Shown here: positions 16,442-24,734 of the stretch, piece by piece
Layout of the letters: each line of letters begins with the position of its first letter
How positions within the stretch are numbered: the stretch's first letter is position 1
IMG/VR virus record: IMGVR_UViG_3300015194_000002
Span: 1-50,573 of that record
Reading direction: 5' to 3' (one strand)
Source of the DNA: a virus
DNA length: 50,573 bases
Translations under genes and position numbers: made by a program
Notes under the pieces: model-generated
Databases searched by the model: none
Seen by the model: the letters and a program-made list of their open reading frames with translations, nothing else
Told to the model about the DNA's origin: nothing

Positions 16442-18502
16442 TTATGCTTTGGCTCGAAGAATTAGTTCACGTTCACGTTCGTTGACTGCTACATCCCAAA
16501 CGCCTCTCCAACCAAAACCAAGTAGTTCTGCTGGTAGATCAACTGTCTGAATATCTGGTGTTTTCATACCTTGTAGATAACAGATAGAGTAAGGAGCAAA
16601 TCGAGATTCTAGTGGCCATAGAACCCAAGAACTTGTTGTTGCAAATGTACTTGCACCAAAAGCTCCCGTATTTGCCATATTTCCAAATGGTACAATCTTG
16701 AACATATTGTACCAGAAGTTTTCTTGACCTGTAACTGTGTTAGCAGTTGTGTCATTAACTAGAGTGCTTTGACGCATTAGTTCAAAAGCAGTTTTTTCTA
16801 GTTCAGGAGCTACGATCAATTGCCACTTGGAACTTGCCATAGTGTTCCAACTGATATTACCTTTAGCAATACTATACTGTCGAACAGCATTCCATGCCGT
16901 TTCTAGATTTCCTCGATTAAGAGCAAAAGAAGTTCGAGAGTTATCAGCATTTACCCAAAATGAAGCTGCTGCTGATGCTTGCTTAAGCATCAAACGACCC
17001 AATTGAAGATCAGGAATCATCCTGGCACCTTCTGCCATACCTTCAAGTAGTCCTTGAATTACGTCAGAATCACCATTGATGATTTCTTGTCGAGTCAAAG
17101 TCATGATTTGAGCAGAAGTCTTTAGTTGTGTACGATAGAATACTTCCGTACCTGCCGTAGTTAGGTCAACTTTAGAATCTGCTTTAACTTCACTCCAAGA
17201 TTCTCCACTATTTGGACGTACTTTATCTGTTGGTCGGAAGTCTTCATTAGAAACTTCTTTACAGATTTTAGTTGCTAAAGGAGGATCAATTGCCCATCGT
17301 TCTTCAAGCATAATCTTTCCTGCTTTGAGGAATAGATTAGGCATATCGAAAGTACCAAAACCAGTGTTATTAATACGTGTTCGGGAATTTACGACATTAC
17401 GACGAATGAAATCGACCATATCCATCTTGTCAGAGTGACCACTATAGTTACCACCGTAAGCACGGGAGCAAAGATACATGGTTTCATGTAAAGACATACG
17501 AGCACGTTTATATTGGTTATCGATAAGTTTCTTATCGTAACCTTGTTTTTCTAGGCTTTCTGGGCTAATTCCATTACCTAGCATGAAACGTACTTCAATG
17601 GTTTGATCTTCACCTTTTTGACTAGGAGAAGGAATACCATTATTAAACTTATTTTCCAAAGCCTTATATTTAACTGTATTTTCAATAACAGAAATATCAA
17701 GACCCTCGGAAAGAGACTTTTCAACGTACTCTGCTTGATCAGGATATTGTCTTGAAAGACGCATACCATCAACCATAAGTTGACGAGCCATCTTAAAAGT
17801 ATCAGAAGCAGGAGTAGGGGTTGGAATTGGAGTAGGTTCTGGTTCTGGTAGCTTGTTTTCTACCTTAATAGGTGGTAGCTTATCTTCTACTTTAACAGGT
17901 GGTGTTTCTGAGGGAGTTGAGTTCTTGATAGTCATCCTTTGTTCCTTGTTTAAGAATTCATAACTGGTGTTACCGTCACGGCCGTTTTCCGTTACCGTCA
18001 TTTCGTCTAATTCTGACTGTTCAATAAAATAGTGTGGAGCAGTAAATGTTCTTCCGTTCATTACTCTGATTCCTTTCTCAATATAAGTTATATTACCTGG
18101 AGTATTAGGTACATAAACTCCCATTGAGCCTTGGTATGGAAAACCGTTTTCTATGCCGGAACTTATTTCTTCGGCTCTGTCATTCTTTAAACTAAGAACT
18201 CCTTCACCTTTTAGTTGTCCGCCATCGATGGATAAACTTGTTGTATGTCCCACTGATTTATAGTGTTCATACTTTATAGGTTTTTTATCATTGTTCCATG
18301 TAATGCCGTCAACATTATATGCAACAGGAGCATCAAACCCATAGTCACTTAAATCTACTGCAACTCCTGTATAACCAATAAAACTAAGTTTTACTGGTCC
18401 TATAGAGTCTTTAGATAATTTAATTGATTCTGCTTTTGAATGAAGTATCTTCCTTGAATTTTCTGGGGGAGATAGTGTATGTTTTCTTGGTTTAAGTCCC
18501 AT
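16442..18502 (-). CDS. Prohead protease - major capsid protein fusion (GpT-like)
   Basis: 686 residues. Residues 36-190 resemble a phage prohead protease: FIGYTGVAVDL, a likely catalytic His at 80 (IKYEHYKSVGH) and a likely catalytic Ser at 126 (FPYQGSMGVY). A Pro/Glu/Lys-rich linker follows (about 195-235; EPEPTPIPTPTP), then a scaffold-like helical region. From about 300 comes a major capsid domain resembling Mu gpT (NRGNLETAWNAVRQ, ILRAKA end). One polypeptide can thus provide protease, scaffold and shell; the protease would cut itself away during maturation. It sits after the portal gene, six bases away. G-rich motif copy at 18463. Confidence 0.75.
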   Translation of the reverse strand: MGLKPRKHTLSPPENSRKILHSKAESIKLSKDSIGPVKLSFIGYTGVAVDLSDYGFDAPVAYNVDGITWNNDKKPIKYEHYKSVGHTTSLSIDGGQLKGEGVLSLKNDRAEEISSGIENGFPYQGSMGVYVPNTPGNITYIEKGIRVMNGRTFTAPHYFIEQSELDEMTVTENGRDGNTSYEFLNKEQRMTIKNSTPSETPPVKVEDKLPPIKVENKLPEPEPTPIPTPTPASDTFKMARQLMVDGMRLSRQYPDQAEYVEKSLSEGLDISVIENTVKYKALENKFNNGIPSPSQKGEDQTIEVRFMLGNGISPESLEKQGYDKKLIDNQYKRARMSLHETMYLCSRAYGGNYSGHSDKMDMVDFIRRNVVNSRTRINNTGFGTFDMPNLFLKAGKIMLEERWAIDPPLATKICKEVSNEDFRPTDKVRPNSGESWSEVKADSKVDLTTAGTEVFYRTQLKTSAQIMTLTRQEIINGDSDVIQGLLEGMAEGARMIPDLQLGRLMLKQASAAASFWVNADNSRTSFALNRGNLETAWNAVRQYSIAKGNISWNTMASSKWQLIVAPELEKTAFELMRQSTLVNDTTANTVTGQENFWYNMFKIVPFGNMANTGAFGASTFATTSSWVLWPLESRFAPYSICYLQGMKTPDIQTVDLPAELLGFGWRGVWDVAVNERERELILRAKA

Positions 18503-18507
18503 TGGTT

Positions 18508-19878
18508 TTAATCCTTATTATTATCATTACCTGGAACATCCTTTATAAGAGTAAGTGCGGCAGGTGATCTACCTACTATAAAACTATCTATTAGATCTTG
18601 TGGATCTATACGAAGTAAAGTTGCTTCTCGTTCTATTTCTCTTCGAGCATTTTTGCCTCGTTCTGAATAAATATTGTATAGTGTTGTAGATCCTGTAATA
18701 AGATCAGTCATTCTAGCAGCAGCATTCTTATTTGGATCTGGATGTTCAAACACATAATCATAATTAAACTTAAAAGTTAATTTATTTAATTGTGATCTTA
18801 CTCCGGTTGGAAGATAATCTTCTTTCAATTCTGCTAATGAAGACCATAGACTGAATATCTTTCTTGGAATAGGTTCGTAATCAATACGATCTATTTTAAC
18901 CCTATTTTTCCAAGGTTGAACGTCATAAGATGCTACTGACATATTAGATCCAGAAGAATCACCTAAGGCTAATGTCTTAGGCATATTAATACATCTTGCA
19001 GCAGCACCTATAACTAACTCAATATATTGTACTCTTTCAGAAGATCTAGGTCCAGCATTATGAGCAACTAATTTAGCTCCTGGGGGGAGGGTTGGTATCA
19101 TACCTGGTTCATATTCGAATTTACCTGTAGGTATAGTAGATGCATCTTCTACTTTATACACTAAAGGATCTAATTCTAACATCATTGCTATAGATTGATT
19201 TAGTTCTTCTGAACGAACGATAGCATCCATAAATCTACGAACAGAAGGGAATAAACAAAAAGCTGGTCCACATTCTGGCATACCAATGTATTGGTCTTCT
19301 CTGGTTTTCTTGTACCAAATTAGTATGTCTTTTGCTTCATATGTTTTAGTTTGGAATATACCACTTTTGACGTGGATAGCTTCTACATCCCAATTTTTAT
19401 CATAAGTTATACCATCAATGGTATGAGGATCATTCATTAAATCAACAGGATTTGTAAGATCCATTACAGATAAAGGTTTAATACCAAGGGGTATTTTATC
19501 TATAGGATTGTTGATTATATATGGTATACCTATACCTACTCCGGTTCTTGCTGCTGCTCGTCTTATTTGTCGTAGAGCAGTACCAATACCATTATTTACA
19601 CACCAATTATACCATGCATCTTCTACTGCATTATTTACAAGTGGATTAGGGTGATCTCCTAATAGCATTGGTACAGAGCCACAACCATGTTCTGCTATAC
19701 AGTTAAGCATACCAGTATAATAACTATTTTGTTCATCTTCTTCAATAGATATTTTTCTTAGATGTTGTCTAAAGATTGGATATTTTATTAAAGAATTATA
19801 TCTAGTTCTATCAGGTAAAGTTACAGTTACTTTATTTGATAAGCCAAAGAATTGTTTTGTCTTTTCTAGTATACTCAT
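18508..19878 (-). CDS. Portal protein, lambda B-type
   Basis: 456 residues. Landmarks fit the lambda-type portal family: NSYYTGMLNCIAEH near residue 50, ALRQIRRAAARTG, a DPHTIDGI segment, then LIWYKKTREDQYIGMPECGP and the late NMSVASYDVQPWKNRV. The portal forms the dodecameric ring at the packaging vertex and seeds prohead assembly. It is encoded between a tiny membrane peptide and the protease-capsid fusion, the normal order. G-rich motif copy at 19080. Confidence 0.85.
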   Translation of the reverse strand: MSILEKTKQFFGLSNKVTVTLPDRTRYNSLIKYPIFRQHLRKISIEEDEQNSYYTGMLNCIAEHGCGSVPMLLGDHPNPLVNNAVEDAWYNWCVNNGIGTALRQIRRAAARTGVGIGIPYIINNPIDKIPLGIKPLSVMDLTNPVDLMNDPHTIDGITYDKNWDVEAIHVKSGIFQTKTYEAKDILIWYKKTREDQYIGMPECGPAFCLFPSVRRFMDAIVRSEELNQSIAMMLELDPLVYKVEDASTIPTGKFEYEPGMIPTLPPGAKLVAHNAGPRSSERVQYIELVIGAAARCINMPKTLALGDSSGSNMSVASYDVQPWKNRVKIDRIDYEPIPRKIFSLWSSLAELKEDYLPTGVRSQLNKLTFKFNYDYVFEHPDPNKNAAARMTDLITGSTTLYNIYSERGKNARREIEREATLLRIDPQDLIDSFIVGRSPAALTLIKDVPGNDNNKD

Positions 19879-19887
19879 TGCAAGTCC

Positions 19888-19962
19888 TTACATAAAAGCA
19901 TCTAAAGCGGAAAAAAGAATTGCAACAATTAATAAAAATAATAAAAAAGTTGAAGGTGTCAT
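19888..19962 (-). CDS. 24-residue hydrophobic peptide
   Basis: ATG at 19962 overlaps the TGA of the upstream gene (ATGA), and the frame ends TAA at 19888. The product (MTPSTFLLFLLIVAILFSAL...) is a single transmembrane helix. Translational coupling supports it being real; role unknown. Confidence 0.45.
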   Translation of the reverse strand: MTPSTFLLFLLIVAILFSALDAFM

Positions 19963-20195
19963 TGGTATCTCGAATGTGATCTATTTGTATTACAAGAAGA
20001 TCCACAGTTACAATCATTTTTAGCTGTAGCTATTGAGAATCCCAAAGCACCCATAGACATTGATCGTGTCTTTAGTTTTTGTTGTGCTTTAATTAAATCT
20101 CCAACTGGATGCATTTCTACTTCTAGATTTGGAGTTTTAACTCGTAATGGACCTAGATCTTTTTGTAGGTCTTGTAGTTCTGATTCAATAGACAT
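19959..20195 (-). CDS. Small protein with Cys-rich C-terminus
   Basis: 78 residues starting MSIESELQDL. The N-terminal half is a charged helix, and the end carries NDCNCGSSCNTNRS, four cysteines in ten residues. Position just before the portal raises the possibility of a small head-assembly factor. Unrecognised. It starts at the stop of the upstream gene. Confidence 0.55.
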   Translation of the reverse strand: MSIESELQDLQKDLGPLRVKTPNLEVEMHPVGDLIKAQQKLKTRSMSMGALGFSIATAKNDCNCGSSCNTNRSHSRYQ

Positions 20196-20746
20196 TATGT
20201 TGCTCCGTATTTAAAGATTGCTACACCTTCAACTAATATTGTATCTGTTGAATCTCTTATAGACCAAAAACCACATTCTGTCTGGGTGGTGTAAGGTGCT
20301 ACAGGTACTGAGAATCCGGTTGTTGTTCCTGTTGCTGTTAAGGATAACAGATCTACTTTTAGGTTTGATTCTAACTTAAAGGTTCCTGTAGTACCCAAGT
20401 AAGATACTGTGATTCCTGCATCGTCTAATGTTACTATATTTTTAGTATAAGTTCCACCATTATAGAATGTAAGGCTATTTCCTTGTTGAATCTTTTCACC
20501 TTTAACAACACTTGTATTTATTGTTACTAAATTACTATCAGTAACAGAACTAGCTCCTCGATGATCTGTATATGTTGTAGGTGTTGGTGTTCTTAAAAAT
20601 ACATACCAAATATCATAAGTAGTTACAGTAGCTAAATAACGTCCACTACTTGCTGGTGTTTCTGTCATAGCTATAGCAGTAACTAGGTCTGATCCTGATC
20701 TAACATCTAATAATAGTCCTATAGCATCTATATGTTCGACTATCAT
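20195..20746 (-). CDS. Probable virion protein, unknown
   Basis: 183 residues, Thr/Ser-rich and beta-rich with no signal peptide (starts MIVEHIDAIG). Short repeated beta strands such as TATGTTTGFSV fit a fibre-like or decoration protein. It overlaps the upstream gene by four bases. G-rich motif copy at 20282. Confidence 0.5.
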   Translation of the reverse strand: MIVEHIDAIGLLLDVRSGSDLVTAIAMTETPASSGRYLATVTTYDIWYVFLRTPTPTTYTDHRGASSVTDSNLVTINTSVVKGEKIQQGNSLTFYNGGTYTKNIVTLDDAGITVSYLGTTGTFKLESNLKVDLLSLTATGTTTGFSVPVAPYTTQTECGFWSIRDSTDTILVEGVAIFKYGAT

Positions 20747-21213
20747 TGTGCTATCTTAATTTCTGAATCAGAAGTAATTTTAACTTCCTGGGGGAGTAGT
20801 TGGGGTTGTGTTGATTGCTTTGATAATTCAACAGCTTTGACTAAAGCATCAGTGCTTGTTTGTAGGATGTTGGTTAGATTACCATTAACAAGAGTTTTAA
20901 CTGCATTAGTGGTTTCAACTAGCCTATCAAGCTTCTGTGTATTCTCTTGAGACTTGAGTTCTCTTTGATGATTTATATCTATGAGAGTTGCTTTAACTTC
21001 TTGTGCTACAGAAGCTGTTTTATTAGCTTCTGTCTTAACTATTTCTTTAACATCAGTAGCACATTTAGCATTTTCAACAACAACTGCTTGTTGTAAGCTT
21101 CTATTTCCTCTAAGAGTCACTAATAAGGTTGCTAAAGCTGCAAGCATAGCAGGTATGCCAGCAATAAGAGCTAAGATAATTTGAGTGTAGTCAATTTCCA
21201 TAAGCATAATCAA
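20743..21213 (-). CDS. Membrane-anchored coiled-coil protein, holin/spanin-like candidate
   Basis: 156 residues. One N-terminal transmembrane helix (about 11-34, IILALIAGIPAMLAALATLL) is followed by a long coiled coil (about 40-135). The ATG overlaps the TGA of the upstream membrane protein. The pair sits directly after the exported metalloprotease, which suggests a lysis or envelope-disruption cassette, by context only. G-rich motif copy at 20788. Confidence 0.5.
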   Translation of the reverse strand: MIMLMEIDYTQIILALIAGIPAMLAALATLLVTLRGNRSLQQAVVVENAKCATDVKEIVKTEANKTASVAQEVKATLIDINHQRELKSQENTQKLDRLVETTNAVKTLVNGNLTNILQTSTDALVKAVELSKQSTQPQLLPQEVKITSDSEIKIAQ

Positions 21214-21422
21214 TCTCCTTGTTTTTCAGTGATTAAAGCATCAAGTCTAGTTTCGATACTTTTTATCCAAATTCTTCTCTCGTTGTACATTGCCATATGA
21301 CTTTGTAGCTCAGCTTCGATAGCTTGTGATCGTCGAGTGAATACCAATATCGTAATGAATAAAGATAATACCCACGACATTAAACAGAAAAGCAGTACGT
21401 AATTTATGCTTGTTTTTTTCAT
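21210..21422 (-). CDS. Small membrane protein with coiled coil
   Basis: 70 residues: a short basic N-terminus, one transmembrane helix (about 7-29, VLLFCLMSWVLSLFITILVF) and then a coiled coil. This is the size and topology of an inner-membrane spanin (Rz-like) or a small holin. It lies between the metalloprotease and another membrane/coiled-coil gene. Confidence 0.5.
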   Translation of the reverse strand: MKKTSINYVLLFCLMSWVLSLFITILVFTRRSQAIEAELQSHMAMYNERRIWIKSIETRLDALITEKQGD

Positions 21423-21427
21423 TATTT

Positions 21428-22081
21428 TTAGTGTTTATATATTAGTGGAAAAATATTATCATCTACAGTTCCTGAAACAGTTTGACGAGAGAAATATGAT
21501 TTCAACCAATCTGGTTCTTGTGAGGGACGAAGATTACTTTTCCAAACCATTCTATCAAAATAACCAAGATCACTATTTAATATAAGATAACCTCCATTAG
21601 GTCCCATTAAGCCACCATCCTGGGAGTGGTGCGCTTGAGATCGTGTATGTCGGTTTTCATGACATATTACCATCATACTTTGTACTGGATTATAAAATCT
21701 AAATGTTGGACTAACTAATGTTGTTGTATTTCCCGTTCTAGCAGCAACATTAGTACCTAAATTATAGTTAGCTTGGATAACATGATATTGTCCTCCTCGT
21801 GTTACTCTTTGATATTGTATGTTCCAATAGTGTCCAAATGAGTTTAGTGCATAATCGATATCACTAAATGCAAATGTGCCATTGTATTGACCACCTTGGT
21901 ACATGGTTGCTAAATCCCATGTAACTATAACTACCCCTTGAGGAGCAGCTTCTACTCCCATTAGTGGTGTATGTACTATACGTATTGGTTCTAGGCAAGG
22001 TACTTCTTCATATGTGAGATTTTGACTCATCCCATTTGATGAAGAAATAATTAAGAACAGGATTGTAAAGATAGATTTCAT
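21428..22081 (-). CDS. Exported matrixin-like metalloprotease
   Basis: 217 residues with an N-terminal signal peptide (MKSIFTILFLIISSSNG). Residues 141-151 read HENRHTRSQAH, the HExxHxxxxxH zinc signature of metzincins. Exactly eight residues after the third His comes a Met-turn, GGLMGP (Met159). That spacing and the LMxP form are those of matrixins (HExxHxxGxxH...LMYP); the usual Gly in the zinc helix is Ser here. An upstream segment IDYALNSFGHYWNI also fits the N-terminal subdomain ("AL..W"). It probably cuts host surface or envelope proteins during entry or lysis. G-rich motif copy at 21620. Confidence 0.75.
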   Translation of the reverse strand: MKSIFTILFLIISSSNGMSQNLTYEEVPCLEPIRIVHTPLMGVEAAPQGVVIVTWDLATMYQGGQYNGTFAFSDIDYALNSFGHYWNIQYQRVTRGGQYHVIQANYNLGTNVAARTGNTTTLVSPTFRFYNPVQSMMVICHENRHTRSQAHHSQDGGLMGPNGGYLILNSDLGYFDRMVWKSNLRPSQEPDWLKSYFSRQTVSGTVDDNIFPLIYKH

Positions 22082-22083
22082 GT

Positions 22084-23004
22084 TTAGCTGATATCCGGTA
22101 TTGCGAATTCACTCATGATCTTAGCAACGTCGACATTTTTGTAATCAGGGTGAACAGTCTTGAGCGTTACCAAGATCGCGGTACACAAGGCACCAACCGA
22201 ATTCATAACTGATAGATGTAATGCCGTAGTCGATCCAAGCAAAGTACCCAGGTCACCTGTCAGCACTTTGGTAATCTCAGCAATTTGCTTTTGACGCATA
22301 ACAAGTTCCGCTTCAAATCCTTTTAGCGAAGTTGTTAGTTCAGCAACGGTTTGCTTGAGAGCAACTTCGTTGTATTGGAAGCCTTCAATAACTGGTACGG
22401 CTGTACCGTTAGTACGAGCTACCAAGAGTTGACCAGTAACATCTACCTGCAATTCGATTTGCTTGATTGCCGATTGCAGTTCAGCTTTGTTCTTGTCACG
22501 CTCTCGTCGAGTGTCACCGTCAACGAAAAGTAATTCAAGGTAAGTCTGTACCTTGTCGTAGTCTTCATTTGCATAGACACCCACTTTGATCTTGATCGAC
22601 TTCTTCTGGGTGGGGTGTAGGTTTGCTTCGAAGGCATCGGCACGAAGGAATACGGCTGGTCCGTTTACTTGGCTTCCAGCAGGTTGATCGGCTGTTTGGG
22701 GGAAGAGTTCGGCTACTTGGTCGAATGCTCCGTTCCAAGCTGCAACAACATCAGCCCCTAATGTTTTGGCTTGTTCAAGAATTTCGTCCTTTGTTGGTGT
22801 GGATTCATCGTCGTATATGAAGTAGTCACTACGAACAATTTGGTTATTGATCCAGCCAGTAATTGAAGTAGATATTTGAGGCTTGTCAGCAACCTTTTGT
22901 TGCCCTTGCCGTCCTTGATCGTCTTGTACTGCAACTTGCGAAAAGCCGGGGAACAAGACAAGCTTGAGTGAGCTAAAGAACGGTTTGGTGTATCTAATTT
23001 CCAT
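22084..23004 (-). CDS. Unknown coiled-coil protein in GC-richer segment
   Basis: 306 residues. The first 150 residues are mixed alpha/beta. Residues 155-265 form charged helices with heptads (RERDKNKAELQSAIKQIELQ; LKGFEAELVMRQKQIAEITK). No family is recognised. Its codons are clearly more GC-rich than those of the flanking phage genes and resemble the fibre gene's, suggesting joint acquisition. G-rich motif copy at 22606 in CTGGGTGGGG form. Confidence 0.55.
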   Translation of the reverse strand: MEIRYTKPFFSSLKLVLFPGFSQVAVQDDQGRQGQQKVADKPQISTSITGWINNQIVRSDYFIYDDESTPTKDEILEQAKTLGADVVAAWNGAFDQVAELFPQTADQPAGSQVNGPAVFLRADAFEANLHPTQKKSIKIKVGVYANEDYDKVQTYLELLFVDGDTRRERDKNKAELQSAIKQIELQVDVTGQLLVARTNGTAVPVIEGFQYNEVALKQTVAELTTSLKGFEAELVMRQKQIAEITKVLTGDLGTLLGSTTALHLSVMNSVGALCTAILVTLKTVHPDYKNVDVAKIMSEFAIPDIS

Positions 23005-23023
23005 TTATAAATCCTTCGAGTAA

Positions 23024-23245
23024 TTAACGTAATTCTTCGTATAGTTTTCCAGAGCCTTGACATATTGGACAGGTATAGGTTCCTGCTTCTTCAAATCCAT
23101 TAACGACAAACCAATGGTCTTTATCGTAAGTAACTTTTCCTACTCCATTACATTCAGAACAATCGACTTCTTTCCAATTTGGATGTGGAGTAGGCTTCGA
23201 GCACGACGCAAGGCATAGGATGCAAAGTAGCACTAGGTATCTCAT
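23024..23245 (-). CDS. Lipoprotein with DnaJ-type zinc-finger repeats
   Basis: 73 residues from MRYLVLLCIL; the ATG overlaps the TGA of the fibre gene, which fixes the start. A lipobox (LASC, Cys around 15) ends the signal. The mature part carries two CxxCxGxG motifs (CSECNGVGKV and CPICQGSGKL), the zinc knuckle of DnaJ-like proteins. A lipid-anchored zinc finger encoded by a phage suggests a moron-like surface protein, but no function is known. Confidence 0.7.
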   Translation of the reverse strand: MRYLVLLCILCLASCSKPTPHPNWKEVDCSECNGVGKVTYDKDHWFVVNGFEEAGTYTCPICQGSGKLYEELR

Positions 23246-24420
23246 ACGAATGTCACACTCCTCATAGTACCTGCATCGTTCAACCAAATCTTAGAAGTTC
23301 CGGTTGTTGTGTTCTTACTGATTCGTGTTTGACCGGATGCTATATCAGCCACGGATAGGTCTGTTGATTGAGAATGGATTACGGAAGTGATGTTGCCACT
23401 TGCGGTGATGTTGCCTGTGCTAATATTACCGTTAGAAATCGTTAGCCCGAGAACAGATGCCGCTAAGGTGTCTGTAGTCCCGTTATGTGTTAAAAACTCC
23501 ATAGCGTTTCCGATTGGACTGCCTTCGTTATGGATTGTTCGCACCCAATGCGAAAATCCTCCAGCCGTAAACTGCATCCGCAATTGATGGAGGCCAAGCG
23601 TGGCTGGGAAAGTGTCTCCACTTCTGGTTGAAATTGCTCCCGCAGCCATCGTCACCGTATTCGTTGTACCGAACGTATGCGTGCCAGTAGATTGGAACGT
23701 CCCAGTGCCACTTGCGGTGATGTTGCCTTTGCTAAATATCCCGTTCGTCGGTGCTGTATCCAAGTACGAATCCGACACGACCAACCCACCTACTTTGATC
23801 GGTTGAGCACTGCCTACCGAAGTTATGAAAATTGATGAACCACCTGCAGTGGTTATGTACGAGTTGTCCAAGGCAAACTCTAAAATCGTCCCTGTTTTAA
23901 TTTTCCCAATAGTCTCTAGGTAGCCTAATGCTACTATATTTACGTTTGCAACGATTGAGCCTGATGCGGTGATGTTGCCTGTTACTGCTAAAGGACAATT
24001 GATAACAAAATTGCCTCCAACATTATTAGTTAATGTTATATCATTGCCTGCATCATAACCAACGAAACCTTGTCGAGTTCCGTTAGGTTTGTACCACTCA
24101 AAATAGCCTGTTACACCTGTAGTACCGGGACTCATTCTGGCGACTCCAAGCGTGTTTATCTGAGTCCCTATGTTGCCGGTTGCGGTGATGTTGCCTGTGA
24201 CTGCTTGGTCAGTCAAAAAGAAGTTGTTTTGGCTCTTCCGTGCCACATCTAAAGGCAGTTGCCCTACTGCTACAGTTCCGAACAGGTCCAGGAAGTTCGT
24301 AGCATGGGGATTGCCGGATAGTTGGGAGTGATCGTAGGCTGTCTTGCCACGGTCACCACGGTATGCTGTGGTGGAGGTTTCGCCTAAAGCAACACCTGGC
24401 TTAATTGTTGAGAAATTCAT
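23242..24420 (-). CDS. Tail fibre-like repeat protein
   Basis: 392 residues. The start has TTAYRGDRGKTAYDHSQLSG, a motif common at the shaft of phage tail fibres and collar proteins. The rest is beta-rich with at least four GNITA(S/T) repeats encoded by an exact 18-base DNA repeat. It ends with an IWLNDAGTMRSVTF strand. It probably forms a trimeric fibre that touches the host. No C-terminal chaperone or lectin domain is visible, so it may end in an adaptor. Base composition is more GC-rich than the genome average. Confidence 0.7.
   Translation of the reverse strand: MNFSTIKPGVALGETSTTAYRGDRGKTAYDHSQLSGNPHATNFLDLFGTVAVGQLPLDVARKSQNNFFLTDQAVTGNITATGNIGTQINTLGVARMSPGTTGVTGYFEWYKPNGTRQGFVGYDAGNDITLTNNVGGNFVINCPLAVTGNITASGSIVANVNIVALGYLETIGKIKTGTILEFALDNSYITTAGGSSIFITSVGSAQPIKVGGLVVSDSYLDTAPTNGIFSKGNITASGTGTFQSTGTHTFGTTNTVTMAAGAISTRSGDTFPATLGLHQLRMQFTAGGFSHWVRTIHNEGSPIGNAMEFLTHNGTTDTLAASVLGLTISNGNISTGNITASGNITSVIHSQSTDLSVADIASGQTRISKNTTTGTSKIWLNDAGTMRSVTFV
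23401..24198. repeat. 18-base repeat inside fibre gene
   Basis: TGCGGTGATGTTGCCTGT or a near copy occurs at 23401-23418, 23713-23730, 23965-23982 and 24181-24198, with a partial copy near 23385. It encodes TGNITA on the minus strand. It is a coding repeat, and could let fibre length change by recombination. Spacing of about 220-310 bases is irregular. Confidence 0.75.
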
Positions 24421-24734
24421 TGTATTAATGCCACTAAAGTACGAGCAGAAGATTGTGCTGTTGCGACTCTAATTCTATACTGCAATAAACTTGATACAAC
24501 TTCCTGGGGGAGGTTTATTATTTTACTTTGTGTGTATCCTGGATTGTATAATGCGTTTGCATTTGTATACACTTCTATCCAAGATGTTCCTCCATCTGTT
24601 GTAGATTCTATAATAAATGTTGCTGTTCCATTCATTACAGGAAAGGATATTCCTCTCAAGGTTCTTTTATCAGGTATTGTATCTGATCCTGATATTGTAT
24701 CGCCTGATGCTATAGCTAGGTTTTGTTTTATCAT
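24417..24734 (-). CDS. Small beta-rich virion-associated protein
   Basis: 105 residues from MIKQNLAIASG; the ATG overlaps the upstream TGA (ATGA). Text such as LRGISFPVMNGTATFIIESTTDGGTSW fits a small beta-sandwich, as seen in phage accessory structural proteins. It precedes the fibre gene with a four-base overlap and may be a fibre attachment or decoration protein. G-rich motif copy at 24504. Confidence 0.55.
   Translation of the reverse strand: MIKQNLAIASGDTISGSDTIPDKRTLRGISFPVMNGTATFIIESTTDGGTSWIEVYTNANALYNPGYTQSKIINLPQEVVSSLLQYRIRVATAQSSARTLVALIQ

Noticed and set aside
19832-20017. 61-codon minus-strand frame at portal start
   Set aside because: It runs across the junction of the 19959 and portal genes; the coupled 24-residue frame fits better.
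23385-24198. Regular repeats in the fibre gene as a CRISPR array
   Set aside because: Spacing is irregular (about 220-310 bp), the repeat lies in a reading frame and there are no cas genes nearby.
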